NCBI GenBank assembly: GCA_963822095.1
Contig: CAWGGS010000033.1
Coordinates: 19,714 to 83,713 of the forward strand
Reading direction: 5' to 3'
Source: CAWGGS01 sp963822095
GTDB taxonomy: Bacteria > Desulfobacterota > Desulfobulbia > Desulfobulbales > Desulfocapsaceae
Length of the DNA stretch: 64,000 nucleotides
Made by a program: the position numbers and the translations under genes. The notes below the pieces were generated by a model. It was not told the DNA's origin. It did no database searches and saw nothing but the letters and a program-made list of their open reading frames with translations. The stretch's first letter is position 1. The number at the start of each line of letters is the position of its first letter. Positions 25,309 to 36,391 of the stretch are shown here, in pieces.

Positions 25309-27835
25309 TTAGGCCTGTGTGGCGATTTGCGGCTCAAGATCGAGCGGCTTGCCGGCAGGCGATGAGACTTTGACTGGATCGAGAATCCGATACGCCAGCA
25401 GTTTCAAGCGGTCGTTCACCAGAAACCACACCAGCGCATAGCCCCAAACGAATCCGGCCCAACCCCAGCCCAGCGGTGTCATGAAAAGCCCGTATACGGC
25501 AATCAACGTGGCAACGATCTGGGTGCCGACCACGGCCATCCATAAAATAGGCGCAGGGCGGATCGACCAGAAGGGGCCGCGAGTCCTCGTCAGGAAAATT
25601 GTCAGGTGTCCGGCCACAGACAGCATCAGGTACATCAGGGTCTGGATGTGCGGCCGGTCAAGATGATAGACCTGTTCGCCCAGATAAAACAGGCCGAAGG
25701 CGGCTACGGGCCCGATGACGCCCAGGACGGTGGCAATCCCCAACACCATGCGCATATTCCAGGCCTCGGGCTGGTCCTTATAATGCACATTGTCATAGGC
25801 AATGGACAGGATGGCCCCGTCGTTTAAGAGGGCCAGCATCACGATCATCACCGCCGTCAACGGATAAAAGTTGAAGATCAGGATCGCAAGCGTCATGAAC
25901 AAGAGCACGCGCAGGGTCTCGGCGATGCGGTAGATGGCATAGCTGTTCATCCGCTGGAAGATGCGACGGCTTTCCTTGATGGCGTCGATGATCACCGACA
26001 GGCCGGGCGTCATCAACACTATGTCGGCCGCCGCGCGGGCCGCATCCGTTGCGTCGGAGACGGCGATGCCGCAGTCGGCCTTCTTCAGGGCGGGGGCGTC
26101 GTTCACCCCGTCGCCCGTCATGCCGACAATGTGGCCGCGTTTTTGCAAAACATCGACGATGTGAAACTTGTGCTCGGGGAACACCTGGGCGAAACCGTCC
26201 GCTTTTTCGATGGACTCAGCCACCTTCACGGTCTCGTCATGTTTGACGTCGCCTAACCCGGACGCATCGACAATGTCTGAGCCCATGCCAAGCTTCTTGG
26301 CGGTTTCCTGGGCGATGGCCAGCGCATCGCCGGTCACCATCTTGATCTTCACACCCATTGCCAGTGCGGTGGCGATGGTGTCCTTGGCATCTTCGCGTGG
26401 CGGATCGAACAGGGGCAACACGCCCAGAAACCGCCATTCGCTATCCCCCTCGGCCCGTGCCACACCCAACGAGCGGAAACCGCGCGCTGCGAAATCGCCT
26501 ACCGCCTTGTCAACTTCAGCCTGTATCTGCCCGGTATCGGCCGATAACTTCAGGATCACCTGCGGCGCGCCTTTGGTCACCTTGAACTCCATGCCATCCT
26601 TGGTCTTGACGGTTGCCTCGGTGCGCTTATGGACCGGATCGAAAGGTTGAAAATGAAGTATCTCGAAATCCTTTAAGGCATCTTGGTCCGTAAGACCGCC
26701 GAGGACGGCCAGATCAATGATATCGTTGTTTTCCGCCCGCGAGGCCAGCGCGCCGTTTAAGATAAGGCCCTCGGCTGCTACATCACCTATGCAAAACGGA
26801 TCTCCCAGGGTTAACTTGTTCTGGGTCAGGGTGCCGGTTTTGTCAGAGCACAGCATATCGACGCCTGCCAGCTCCTCGATTGCCACCAGCTTGCTGACAA
26901 TCGCCTTTTTTCTGGCAAGGAGTCGCGCCCCCACCGCCATGGTCACCGACAAGACCGTGGGCATGGCAACGGGAATCGCTGCCACCGTTAATACCAAAGC
27001 GAACTGCAAGGTAGTGAGGATCGGGTCGCCGCGATAGATTGCAAAACCGATGATCACAGCGACCAGAGCCACCGCCAGAATGATCAGGTAATTACCGATC
27101 TTCAAAACCGCCTTTTGAAAATGGCTGACCGAGTGTGCCTCCTGCACCAGTTGCGCCGTCTTGCCGAAATAGGTGTTCGCACCGGTCGCATAGACCAGTG
27201 CCCCGATTTCCCCTCTGCGAATGATCGAACCCGAGAACACAGCCTCTGCCGGATTTACGCGTTGCGGGCAGGGATTCTCCCGTCAGCGCCGACTGATCCA
27301 CTTCCACCTCATCGCCGTCCAGCAGGCGCGCATCGGCCGGCACAATATCGCCCAGCCGCAAGCGAATCACATCTCCCGGCACCAGCTCCCGCGCCGGCGG
27401 TGTGACCCACTTTCCATCCCGTTTGACCCGGGCCTTGATCGCAAGCTTTGCCTTCAGGGCCTCTATGGCATTGCCTGCCTCACGTTCCTCAAAGAAGCCG
27501 ACCCCCGCATTTGCCAGCAGCAAAAAAAGGATGATGAAAAAATCCGGCCAGTGCCGGACCACCCCGGAGAGAATCACCGCCACCTCGATCATCCACGGAA
27601 TAGGCCCCCAGAAATACGACAGGAACTTCAAAAAAAGATTGGTCTTCTTTTCTTCTATTTCGTTGGGCCCATACTCACTCAACCGTTTTTCGGCCTCGGG
27701 TTGACTGAGGCCGTCCGGTGACGAGCCTAATTTCTTCTCCACTTCCGAAAGAGGAAGGGTTTTCAGATCGTCCTTGGCGTCCGATTTCGATGGCGTCTTG
27801 GATTCGGGTTTATTGGTGATAGCATGTTCTTTCAT
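25309..27835 (-). pseudogene. P-type (P3A-like) H+-translocating ATPase, frameshifted
   Basis: The N-terminal frame (27835-27092) and C-terminal frame (27240-25309) join if one base near 27247 is removed, restoring GESLPATRKSGEAVFSGS. Together they give a full-length ATPase of about 840 residues. Visible motifs: TGES in the actuator domain, the phosphorylation site CSDKTGTLTQNKL, TGDALAIAQETAKKLGM, and the hinge motif MTGDGVNDAPALKKAD. These, with the short cytoplasmic N-terminus and about ten membrane spans, match plasma-membrane proton pumps (P3A). It would export H+ at the cost of ATP. One indel in an otherwise perfect gene suggests recent decay or an error in the sequence. Confidence 0.88.
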
Positions 27836-27895
27836 AGGGGAACCTTACAAACTCAAAGCATGGGAAAATGACCAAAAGGCCTCTGCACTCTCTTC

Positions 27896-28306
27896 TCAAG
27901 GAACGAAGTCAAAGAACTGTTGAACCTTGGCGACAATCTGTTTTTCCGTCATTTTATCGGTTGTTTCAATGCCGACGATGCGTTTCTCGAGGTTGTTGAC
28001 TGCCATCCTTTTGTGCAGCTCGCCTTTGGCCTCTCCCGGACCAAACAACAGGATCGCGTCAGCCTCGGTAAGACAGGTGATCACCTCATCGTAGAAACTA
28101 TTGAGGGAACCCGCTAATTTGGCCTCCTGACTGTCATCAGCGGGGACCGACTGTGCCTCATAGGGACCTTTGAGGGGCGAATCTCCGGTGCGACGCAGCT
28201 GTTTTTCACTCTTCGATTCTATCAGCCGAGTTTCTGTGTTTTGCTGGGAGAGCAAAATTACAATCGCCTGCCGGTGATCCACCCATAAACCCACTTTTTT
28301 TTGCAT
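27896..28306 (-). CDS. Hypothetical protein, possibly related to bacterial eRF1-like (baeRF) proteins
   Basis: 136 residues from the ATG at 28306. The part of the frame further upstream is antisense to the phosphoglycerate-mutase-like gene. The opening VGLWVDHRQAIVILL strand and the later ADAILLFGPGEAKGELHKRM and RIVGIETTDKMTEKQIVAKV resemble a truncated Rossmann-like domain with a GPGEAK loop, as in small eRF1-like or host-factor families. This assignment is weak. It lies between the phosphatase-like gene and the H+-ATPase and is most likely co-transcribed. Confidence 0.68.
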   Translation of the reverse strand: MQKKVGLWVDHRQAIVILLSQQNTETRLIESKSEKQLRRTGDSPLKGPYEAQSVPADDSQEAKLAGSLNSFYDEVITCLTEADAILLFGPGEAKGELHKRMAVNNLEKRIVGIETTDKMTEKQIVAKVQQFFDFVP

Positions 28307-28319
28307 GATAGTATCCTTA

Positions 28320-28928
28320 TTATTTTTGAGAGGCTGCATTCCACAAAGCGATGACCGGCACTTCGAGATGCTGGGGGTTGAAGCTGAGAATGCTGAGTGA
28401 TGCAGTTCCCAGCGGAAAATGCCGTGCTTCGACAAGCGGCAATCCGATCCATCGAGCACCCAGGACACCACCGAACTGACCATGCGAAAAAAGCGCGACC
28501 TTTCCATCCAGCATGCGAAGACGAGCGATCAGTCGATCGGCCCTCTCGGAAACTCGTTTGGGCATTTCCCCATGCGGGCAACCGTCCCGAAAAACATTCC
28601 AGTCCGGCCGCGCCTTGCGGATATCCACGGATCGCTTCCCTTCGTAATCGCCATAGTCCCATTCCGCCAGGTCCGGTTCGATTTGCTGGATTTTATCCAG
28701 TCCGACTAACTCGCAGGTCTGTCTGGCACGCGTAAGCGGACTGGTCAGCACATGGGCAAACCGGATACCCAGGAGGTATTTACCAAGAGCTCGAGCCTGG
28801 TTCTCGCCGTTCGCGGTCAATGGAATATCCGTGAGACCGGTGTGCCGACTGGAGAGCGCCCACTCGGTTTCGCCGTGCCGAATGAGGTAGAGGCACAAGG
28901 GCATGGAGGTGCTTGTTGTCATGCTCAT
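28320..28928 (-). CDS. Histidine phosphatase / phosphoglycerate mutase family protein
   Basis: 202 residues. The catalytic RHGETEW sits near residue 15 and the partner His in FSHGQFGG near 150. SPLTRARQTCEL and EWDYGDYEGK are further family signatures. The enzyme is either a cofactor-dependent phosphoglycerate mutase or a sugar-phosphate phosphatase, and sequence alone does not decide. The ATG overlaps the stop of the aldolase gene (ATGA), so the two are translated together, which favours a role in lower glycolysis or sugar-phosphate turnover. Confidence 0.88.
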   Translation of the reverse strand: MSMTTSTSMPLCLYLIRHGETEWALSSRHTGLTDIPLTANGENQARALGKYLLGIRFAHVLTSPLTRARQTCELVGLDKIQQIEPDLAEWDYGDYEGKRSVDIRKARPDWNVFRDGCPHGEMPKRVSERADRLIARLRMLDGKVALFSHGQFGGVLGARWIGLPLVEARHFPLGTASLSILSFNPQHLEVPVIALWNAASQK

Positions 28929-29947
28929 GGCCTTTCCATTGCGGATGTGTATTCGCCACGGCGTGCAGCCTGGTTGCACATGGCTCTATGATAAAGAGCC
29001 CGCTGGGCATCAGGCGCATTGGACTCCTCGCCACGCCAGATCTTCATGGCCGGTTGCTGGATAGCACGGGCAAAGGAAAACGTGAGCGCCCAGGGCAGTG
29101 GCGATTTGAAGCTGACGTGCATGGCCTGCAAATGCGCAGAGGCCATTTCACTGGATTGACCGCCTGACAGGAAGGCTATCCCACCGACGGCAGCAGGGAC
29201 AGCCCGCAACAGACACTGCACCGTGGCATCGGCCACCTCGTCCACGGTGTTCTGCCTGGGGCAGGTGAGCCCCGGAAGCACCATATTGGGCTTCAGAATC
29301 ATGCCCTCCAGCAGGATACGCTGGATATACAGCTGGTTGAAGACCACCCGCAAAACATCCTCCGTTACCTCGGCGCACCGCTTAAGGGTATGCCCACCTT
29401 CCATCACTACCTCCGGCTCGACGACCGGGACCAGTCCTGCCTCCTGGCAAAAGGAGGCATACCGGGCCAGGGCATGCGCGTTGGCCTCAATGCAGCCCCG
29501 GCTGGGCAGACCTTCGCCCACGGCAATCACTGCCCGCCATTTGGCAAAGCGGGCACCCATCTGAAAGTATTCGGCCAGACGGTCGCGGAGTCCATCCAGA
29601 CCCTCGGTTATTTTCTCTCCTGGATGACCTGCCATATCCCTGGCCCCGGTGTCGACTTTGATGCCGGGAATGATCCCGGCATCGGCGATGGCTACAGCAA
29701 AGGGAGTGCCCTTCTGCACCTGTTGGCGGATTGTCTCATCGTAGAGGATTACGCCGCTGATGCACTTTCCAAGCCCAGGTGTGGTCACAAGCAGCTCCCG
29801 CCAGGCGTGCCGGGCTGTTTCAGTCTGGGGGATACCTAACCCGGCAAACCGTTTGTTGCAGGTTGAAGTGCTTTCATCCATAGCCAGCAGGCCCTTGTGG
29901 TGTTCGACCAGCTTTTTCACAATGTCTATAAGTTCTTGCACATTCAT
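28925..29947 (-). CDS. Class I fructose-bisphosphate aldolase
   Basis: 340 residues from the second ATG (29947), which has a GGAG site nine bases upstream. The first ATG at 29962 has none. It is the vertebrate-like class I enzyme: LAMDESTSTCNKRFAGLGIP near the N-terminus and the Schiff-base lysine K219 in LLEGMILKPNMVLPG. It splits fructose 1,6-bisphosphate to triose phosphates without metal. It lies downstream of the phosphoketolase and is coupled to the phosphatase-like gene. A full-length class I enzyme of this type is uncommon in deltaproteobacteria, so transfer is possible. Confidence 0.94.
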   Translation of the reverse strand: MNVQELIDIVKKLVEHHKGLLAMDESTSTCNKRFAGLGIPQTETARHAWRELLVTTPGLGKCISGVILYDETIRQQVQKGTPFAVAIADAGIIPGIKVDTGARDMAGHPGEKITEGLDGLRDRLAEYFQMGARFAKWRAVIAVGEGLPSRGCIEANAHALARYASFCQEAGLVPVVEPEVVMEGGHTLKRCAEVTEDVLRVVFNQLYIQRILLEGMILKPNMVLPGLTCPRQNTVDEVADATVQCLLRAVPAAVGGIAFLSGGQSSEMASAHLQAMHVSFKSPLPWALTFSFARAIQQPAMKIWRGEESNAPDAQRALYHRAMCNQAARRGEYTSAMERP

Positions 29948-30003
29948 TCTGGTTTGCTCCATTTCTATTTCAATATTTCCGGCAGGTCCTGATTTTCAAC
30001 TCT

Positions 30004-30138
30004 CTATAAAAAAGACAGGCTGCCAAGCAGGAAAAAAGAGAGGATAACAGAAACATAAACAACAATGAGGATGATACCTGCATCGCCTCGATATATCCCC
30101 CCCCTACCTGTTTCAAGTTTGTATACCTTTGTTTTCAT
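30004..30138 (-). CDS. Putative 44-aa single-pass membrane peptide
   Basis: In the gap between the phosphoketolase and aldolase genes a 44-codon frame reads MKTKVYKLETGRGGIYRG, then a hydrophobic span DAGIILIVVYVSVILSFFLL, and ends GSLSFL. It has a positive-inside N-terminus and one membrane helix. The ribosome site is weak (GGTG). I recognise no family. It is plausible as a real small gene but not certain. Confidence 0.4.
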   Translation of the reverse strand: MKTKVYKLETGRGGIYRGDAGIILIVVYVSVILSFFLLGSLSFL

Positions 30139-30216
30139 GTTTTCACCAATTGGAGAAGGTTATTCCGTTAAATGCCTGCTTCCTTATACTTAAACCCCTG
30201 GACGGACCAGTCATCC

Positions 30217-32600
30217 TCACAAGGGCGTGCCCGCCAATGTCGGGTCCCATTTCCAGTTCAGTATCTCCGGCATGTCCTGACCATGCTTGTCGATATACGC
30301 CTTATGCTCTATGAGCTTGTCCTCTATTATCTGCTTCAGCGTGATACCGGCGCCTTCGTGCGGGAGTCGATGGAGTACATCGAGGACCAGGTGAAAACGA
30401 TCCAGATCGTTGAGGACGGTCATGTCGAAGGTCGTGGTAATGGTGCCCTCTTCCTTATAGCCCCGGACATGCATGTTGTCGTGGTTGGTGCGGCGGTAGG
30501 TCAGGCGATGCACCAGCCAGGGGTACCCGTGGAAGGCAAAGACGATCGGCTTGTCTGTGGTAAAGAGCGCATCGAAATTCTCATCACTTAGCCCATGCGG
30601 ATGTTCGATTGGCGGTTGCAGCTTCATCAGATCGACAACATTGATCACCCGGATTCTCAGATTGGGCAGATGGGTACGGAGGATGGAGACGGCGGCCAGC
30701 GTCTCCAACGTCGGCACATCGCCGCAGCAGGCCATAACTACGTCCGGTTCCGCCTCCTGGTCGGTGCCGGCCCAATGCCAGACGCCTATTCCCTGTGTGC
30801 AATGTTCAACGGCCTCATCCATGGTCAGCCATTGCGGCGCCTGGTACTTACCGGCGATAACGACATTGACGTAATCCCGGCTCCTCAGGCAATGGTCCCA
30901 GACCGACAGCAGGCAGTTGGCGTCGGGCGGCAGGTAGACGCGCACGATGGAGGCCTTCTTGTTGACCACATGATCGATGAATCCCGGATCCTGATGGGTA
31001 AAACCGTTATGGGCCTGCTGCCAGACGTGGGAGGCGAGCAGGTAATTGAGTGAGGCGATTTTTCGCCGCCATGGCAACTGGGCGGTGACCTTCAACCACT
31101 TGGCGTGCTGGTTAAACATCGAATCGATAATATGAATGAAGGCCTCGTAGCTGTTGAGAAGCCCGTGCCGGCCGGTGAGGAGATAGCCTTCGAGCCAGCC
31201 TTGACACTGGTGCTCGGAGAGCATCTCCATGACCCGGCCGTCGGTTGCGAGAAACTCATCGTTGTCCTGGGTCCGGGCTTCCCACTGCCGGTCGGTGACC
31301 TCAAAAACTGCGTTCAACCGGTTGGAGAGTGTCTCGTCGGGGCCGAATATGCGGAAATTCCGAGACATTTTGTTATGAATTAACCACATCACGAAGGAAT
31401 TCTCCCAGCACGTGGGTGTCGGCAGCCTGAACCGATCCCGGTGCCGGCACATCCACCGCATACTCCTGGAAGTCGGGCATAATCAGGTCATGCAGCAGTA
31501 TCCCGCCGTTGGCGTGCGGATTAGCCCCCATCCGCCTCTCACCCTTTGGCGCAAGACCGGCCAGTTCCGGTATCAGTCGGCCATTCTCGTCAAAGAGTTC
31601 TTCCGGCCTGTAGCTCTTCATCCAGCGTTCAAGCTGGCCCAGATGCCCGGGATGCGCCGAATCCACCAGCAGCGGTACCTGATGCGCCCGGAAAGTGCCC
31701 TCTATCTGCAGACCATCGACCTCCTTCGGTCCTGTCCAGCCCTTCGGTGAATTGAGGACGATCATCGGCCAGCGCGGCCTGGCCTGATCCTTTCTCTCCC
31801 GCGCATTGCTTTGAATGTCCCGGATCTCCTCAACAGCCGTGTCCAGAACGGTGGCCATGAGTTGATGCATCTTTTCCGGATCATCACCTTCGACAAAATA
31901 CGGCGTCCAGCCATAGCCGCGCAGCAGCTGGTCCAGTTCCTCATGGCTGATGCGGGCCAACACGGTCGGGATTGGCAATTTTATAGCCGTTCAGATGCAG
32001 GATCGGCAGCACGGCGCCGTCGGTAATCGGATTCAGGAATTTATTCGAGTGCCATGCCGTGGCCAGGGGGCCGGTCTCCGCCTCCCCGTCGCCGACGACG
32101 CAGGCAACTACCAGGTCCGGATTGTCGAACACGGCGCCGAAGGCATGGCTGAGCGAATAGCCCAGCTCACCTCCTTCATGGATCGATCCCGGGCATTCCG
32201 GTGAGACATGGCTGGGAATGCCGCCGGGGAAGGAGAACTGGGTGAACAGTTTTTTCAGTCCGACCTCATCCTGACTGATATTCGGATAAATCTCGCTGTA
32301 GGTGCCTTCAAGATAGGTATTGGCGACCAGCGCCGGACCGCCGTGGCCGGGACCTGAAATATAGATCATATCCAGATCATATTTATTGATGACCCGGTTC
32401 AGATGCACATAGATGAAATTCTGGCCCGGGGTCGTGCCCCAGTGACCAAGCAGTGTCGGCTTCACATGTGAGAGTTGCAGGGGCTCTTTGAGCAGAGGAT
32501 TGGCATAGAGATAAATCTGGCCGACGGACAGATAGTTGGCGGCACGCCAGTAAGCATCCATCCGCTCGAGCAGTTCAGGTGTAAGGGTTTGGGTCTGCAT
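30217..32600 (-). pseudogene. Phosphoketolase, two frameshifts
   Basis: Three frames (32600-31941, 31978-31373, 31461-30217) form one protein of about 794 residues, the family's normal length, if an extra base is removed in the C-run at about 31968-31970 and another near 31377. Thiamine-diphosphate features are visible: GHWGTTPGQNFIYVHLNR, the ISGPGHGGPAL motif, VGDGEAETGPLATAWHSNKFL and SPKGWTGPKEVDG. The enzyme cleaves xylulose 5-phosphate (or fructose 6-phosphate) with phosphate to acetyl phosphate. It follows acetate kinase with a 26-base overlap and a ribosome site AAGGAG, so acetyl phosphate can be turned directly into ATP. Confidence 0.92.
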
Positions 32601-33813
32601 GGTTCACTTCTCCTTTTTTGTTGCCAAGGCTGAGAACCCGGCAAACCAACGTGGCAATCATCAATTCTTCATCCGTACGCATGACACGGACCGCAACCCG
32701 GCTCGTCGCTGTGGAAATCATGCCTTCATTAATCGCGTTTCGCTTCTCGTCGAGTTCGATGCCGAGAAATTCCAGCCCGGCGCATATCCGGGCGCGGACA
32801 AGGGGGGCCTTCTCCCCGATGCCGCCTGCGAAGATCAGGGTGTCCAGGCCGGTCAAGGCTGCTGCGAATCCGCCGATCCATTTCCTTATCTGGTAACAGA
32901 ACAGGGCAATCGCATCTGCTGCCCGCCCGTCCTGCGATTCCCGGCCGAGCAGGTCTTGCATATCAGAGCTGGTCTCCGAGATGCCGAGCAGCCCGGACTG
33001 GAAATTGACCATCTCATTGAAGCCTTTGGCATCAAGTCCCTCGGTACGGGCCAGATACCACAACAGTCCGGGATCGAGGTCCCCCGACCGGGTGCTCATC
33101 GGCACGCCGGCAGTCGGGGTAAAACCCATGCTGGTGTCCATCGGTTTGCCCTCACGCACCGCCGCAAGGCTTGCGCCATTGCCGAGATGGGCAAGGATGA
33201 TGCGGCCATGCGCCTCTTTCGTTCCAGCCAGGCGGGCGAGTTCTCCCATAAGAAACGCATACGACAATCCATGAAAGCCGTATCGCCTTACCCCCAGGGC
33301 TTCATAGCGGCGCGGGATCGGCAGCAGGCGAGCAACCCGCGGCAAGGCATGGTGAAAGGTTGTGTCAAAACAGGCCACCTGGGGCAAGTCGGGAAAACGG
33401 TGGTGAAAGGCCTCAGTCAACAGGATCTCCTCCGGCAGATGCTCGGGATCAAACGGGCTGAGCCGGTGCAACTCCTCAACCATTTCCGCAGTAATCTTCT
33501 GTGGTTGACTATACCTGGGCCCGCCATGCACCACGCGATGCCCGACTGCCGTCAGGGTATCAGCCCCCAGGTGCTTTTCGATCCAATCCATCAGAACCCC
33601 CACAGCTATGGAGTGATCCGGCGCTGCAATCACCTCTGAAACGTTATCCTCCTGGTTTGTGCCTTTAACCCTGAGGATGGTCTCCGGTTGTCCAATCCGT
33701 TCGATTGCGCCTGACAAAATCCGGCGGAGGGAGACTCCTGCCTCAAACATCGCAAACTTGATGCTCGATGAGCCACCGTTGATTGTCAGGATTCGTGGGT
33801 AAATGAGTTCCAT
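32575..33813 (-). CDS. ackA: Acetate kinase
   Basis: 412 residues from the ATG at 33813. The first motif NGGSSSIKF (about residue 10), HRVVHGGPRYSQ, the HGLSYAFL segment, LAHLGNGASLAAVREGKPMDTSMGFTPTAG split over two signatures, and FAGGIGEKAPLVR are all present, so the enzyme should be active. It converts acetyl phosphate and ADP to acetate and ATP. Its last 26 bases overlap the phosphoketolase start, which shows tight coupling of the two steps. The alpha-glucan phosphorylase gene lies 31 bases upstream. Confidence 0.96.
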   Translation of the reverse strand: MELIYPRILTINGGSSSIKFAMFEAGVSLRRILSGAIERIGQPETILRVKGTNQEDNVSEVIAAPDHSIAVGVLMDWIEKHLGADTLTAVGHRVVHGGPRYSQPQKITAEMVEELHRLSPFDPEHLPEEILLTEAFHHRFPDLPQVACFDTTFHHALPRVARLLPIPRRYEALGVRRYGFHGLSYAFLMGELARLAGTKEAHGRIILAHLGNGASLAAVREGKPMDTSMGFTPTAGVPMSTRSGDLDPGLLWYLARTEGLDAKGFNEMVNFQSGLLGISETSSDMQDLLGRESQDGRAADAIALFCYQIRKWIGGFAAALTGLDTLIFAGGIGEKAPLVRARICAGLEFLGIELDEKRNAINEGMISTATSRVAVRVMRTDEELMIATLVCRVLSLGNKKGEVNHADPNPYT

Positions 33814-33844
33814 GGGTAATCTCTTTTTTCTTTCTGATATCCGA

Positions 33845-36391
33845 TTATCGCTGCCAGAGAATCCCGGCGTTTTCCAAGGGTATCGCAACACCTTCGAAAT
33901 TCGGTATCAGTCGTACCGAATAATCCTCTGGAGGCCGGGCCGCAGATACAGCTGCACTGAATACGGTTCCGGCCGAAGCATCAACAGAAACGCGGTCACA
34001 CTTCATCTGCTGTCGCACCTGTGCACCATCCTGTGTTCCCTCGGCATACAATTCTACCCGGACCGTCTCTGGGGCAAGTCCATTGAGAAAGACCTGAACC
34101 TCGTACATGTACTGCTCGCCATGCGTCTTAACCTTCACTTCGCCGAAGTGCAGCATGGTCCAGTTCTGTTCCAGCCCCGTGCTCCAATCGACTATTTGTC
34201 TGCCTGTTGCACCGTTATCGGCGCTCCGCAAGTGGTAAGCGGCAGCGGCTGGGAGATAGTAGTTCTCGGTATATTCACGAACCGTGCGGTTTGCAGAGAA
34301 ATGCGGGGTTAATTGCGCCATGCTCTCCCGCATCCGGGCCACCCAGGCAGTGGGAATCCCGCTTTCGTCCCGGGTATAGAACTCCGGGACCACCTCCTGT
34401 TCAAGCAGGTTGTAGAGCGCCTCGGCTTCGTGGGCGTCCCAGGCGGGGTCATCGCCATGCTCCCGGCCATCCCCCAATGCCCAGCCGACCTCGGGGCTGT
34501 AGGCTTCGGCCCACCAGCCATCCAATTCCGAGAGATTGAGCCCGCCATTGACCAGCACCTTCATGCCGCTGGTCCCACACGCCTCCCAGGGGCGCCTGGG
34601 CGTGTTGATCCAGACGTCAACCCCCTGCACCAGCTGCGCCGATAACAACATGTCATAGTCGCTCAGGAAAACGACGCGGGTTCGAATTTCCGGCCGGCGG
34701 TTAAACTGTATCCATTCCTGAATCAGGGCCTGCCCCGCCCGGTCTTCCGGGTGGGCCTTACCGGCGATGATCAGCTGCACCGGCCGCTCGGGATTGGTGA
34801 GTATTCGAACCAGTCGTTCCGGGTCGTGCAGCAGCAGGTTCGGCCGCTTGTAGGTGGCAAAACGGCGGGCAAATCCCAGCGTCAAGGCCCCCGGATCAAA
34901 GAGATGACTTGCCCTGTGGTTCATGTCCTGCGACACGACGGAGAGGGCCAGTTGCCGGGACAATCGCTCGCGGGCATAGTCAACAAGAGACCTGCTGGCT
35001 GCAAGACGAAATTGCCAGAGCGTGGCATCGGAGACATGACGAATGTCCTGTTCCACGGTTTGCATCGTCCCCAGCCAGCGTTCTTTCCCGCAGGCCTCCG
35101 TCCAGAGATGGTCGGCCGGGGCCGAATCCCAGGTCGGCACATGGACGCCGTTGGTCACATGTCCGACAGGCACTTCATCCGCCGGCCACCGAGGGAAAAG
35201 AGGCTCGAAGAGGTGCCGACTGACTTTCCCGTGCAAATGGCTCACGCCATTTACCGCTCCACTGCCGCGAATTGCCAGATACGCCATATTGAAGCTTTCC
35301 GACTCATCATTCGAGTTCTGTCGACCGAGGGCCAGCAGGTCATGCAGGGGTATGCCGAGTTTCTGCTTCGCATACCCGCCGAGATAGTGTTCCATCAAGG
35401 CAGGATCAAAACGGTCAAAGCCTGCAGCCACCGCCGTGTGGGTGGTGAAGAGGTTGCCAGCTCGAGTGGCGGTGAGCGCGACGTCGAAGGGCTGGTCGGC
35501 CTCCTGCATGAAAGCACAGGCTCGTTCCAGGATGGCAAAGGCCGCGTGCCCTTCATTGAGATGACAGACCTCCGGCTTGATACCCAGTGCCCCAAGCAGT
35601 CGCCAGCCACCGATTCCGAGAAGCAGTTCCTGCTCCAGGCGCAGCTCAGGACCGCCACCATACAGCTCACTGGTAATTCCGCGATGAGCGGGGTAATTTG
35701 CCGCGTCATTGCTGTCCAGCAGGTAGAGCTTTATCCTGCCGACCTGAACCTGCCAGGCGCGCAGCCAGACCGAATACCCCGGCAAGGCAATTTCCAGCCG
35801 CAGCCATTCCCCGTCCGCCCGACGAAGAGGCGTGATCGGCAGCTGGCCGGGGTCGTTATAGGGATAGAGGGCGTGCTGCGCCCCGTCCTTGCCGATCACC
35901 TGGCGGAAATAGCCCTGCTGGTACAGAAGGCCCACGCCGACCACCGGCACGCCCAGGTCACTTGCGGCTTTGAGCTGATCCCCTGCTACATTGCCAAGTC
36001 CGCCCGAGTAGATGGGCAGGGCCTCGCTCAACATAAATTCCAGGCTGAAATAGGCAGCACAGGTCAGCGGGCTCTGGTTATGATGCTGCTGAAACCAGGC
36101 AAGGGCCTTAATCTCCTCCCGTCTAGTCCTGACCAGGTCATCGACGTTTTTGCGAAAATCAGAATCGGCCAACACCTGTTCGATCCGGTCGCGTGAGACC
36201 GTCTGCAGGACACCCCAGGGGTTATGGGTGAATTCCCAGAGTCTTGGATCAAGCTGCCGCCACACCTCGTCGGTGGCGTGATTCCACGACCAGCGCATAT
36301 CCAGTGCCAGCTCGGCCAGGGAGTCGAACCCGTCGATTTCCGTGGGAAGGAGATTGTATAAAGGATGACTGACACGTGTCTGTTCGCTCAT
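33845..36391 (-). CDS. glgP: Alpha-glucan (glycogen) phosphorylase, DUF3417 type
   Basis: 848 residues from the ATG at 36391 (ribosome site AAGGAG). The 85-residue upstream extension overlaps the phosphoglucomutase gene and is not coding. The N-terminal DUF3417 region (LAELALDMRWSWNHATDEVW) is followed by the GT35 core with YSGGLGNVAGDQLKAASDLG, HLNEGHAAFAILE, FATYKRP and the pyridoxal phosphate lysine in GTSGMKVLVNGG. It releases glucose 1-phosphate from glycogen or maltodextrin. The start codon overlaps the stop of phosphoglucomutase (ATGA), so G1P production and conversion are coupled. Confidence 0.94.
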   Translation of the reverse strand: MSEQTRVSHPLYNLLPTEIDGFDSLAELALDMRWSWNHATDEVWRQLDPRLWEFTHNPWGVLQTVSRDRIEQVLADSDFRKNVDDLVRTRREEIKALAWFQQHHNQSPLTCAAYFSLEFMLSEALPIYSGGLGNVAGDQLKAASDLGVPVVGVGLLYQQGYFRQVIGKDGAQHALYPYNDPGQLPITPLRRADGEWLRLEIALPGYSVWLRAWQVQVGRIKLYLLDSNDAANYPAHRGITSELYGGGPELRLEQELLLGIGGWRLLGALGIKPEVCHLNEGHAAFAILERACAFMQEADQPFDVALTATRAGNLFTTHTAVAAGFDRFDPALMEHYLGGYAKQKLGIPLHDLLALGRQNSNDESESFNMAYLAIRGSGAVNGVSHLHGKVSRHLFEPLFPRWPADEVPVGHVTNGVHVPTWDSAPADHLWTEACGKERWLGTMQTVEQDIRHVSDATLWQFRLAASRSLVDYARERLSRQLALSVVSQDMNHRASHLFDPGALTLGFARRFATYKRPNLLLHDPERLVRILTNPERPVQLIIAGKAHPEDRAGQALIQEWIQFNRRPEIRTRVVFLSDYDMLLSAQLVQGVDVWINTPRRPWEACGTSGMKVLVNGGLNLSELDGWWAEAYSPEVGWALGDGREHGDDPAWDAHEAEALYNLLEQEVVPEFYTRDESGIPTAWVARMRESMAQLTPHFSANRTVREYTENYYLPAAAAYHLRSADNGATGRQIVDWSTGLEQNWTMLHFGEVKVKTHGEQYMYEVQVFLNGLAPETVRVELYAEGTQDGAQVRQQMKCDRVSVDASAGTVFSAAVSAARPPEDYSVRLIPNFEGVAIPLENAGILWQR

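Noticed and set aside
34751..36196. A 481-codon plus-strand open frame opposite glgP
   Set aside because: Antisense of a conserved phosphorylase with all motifs intact. No independent evidence.
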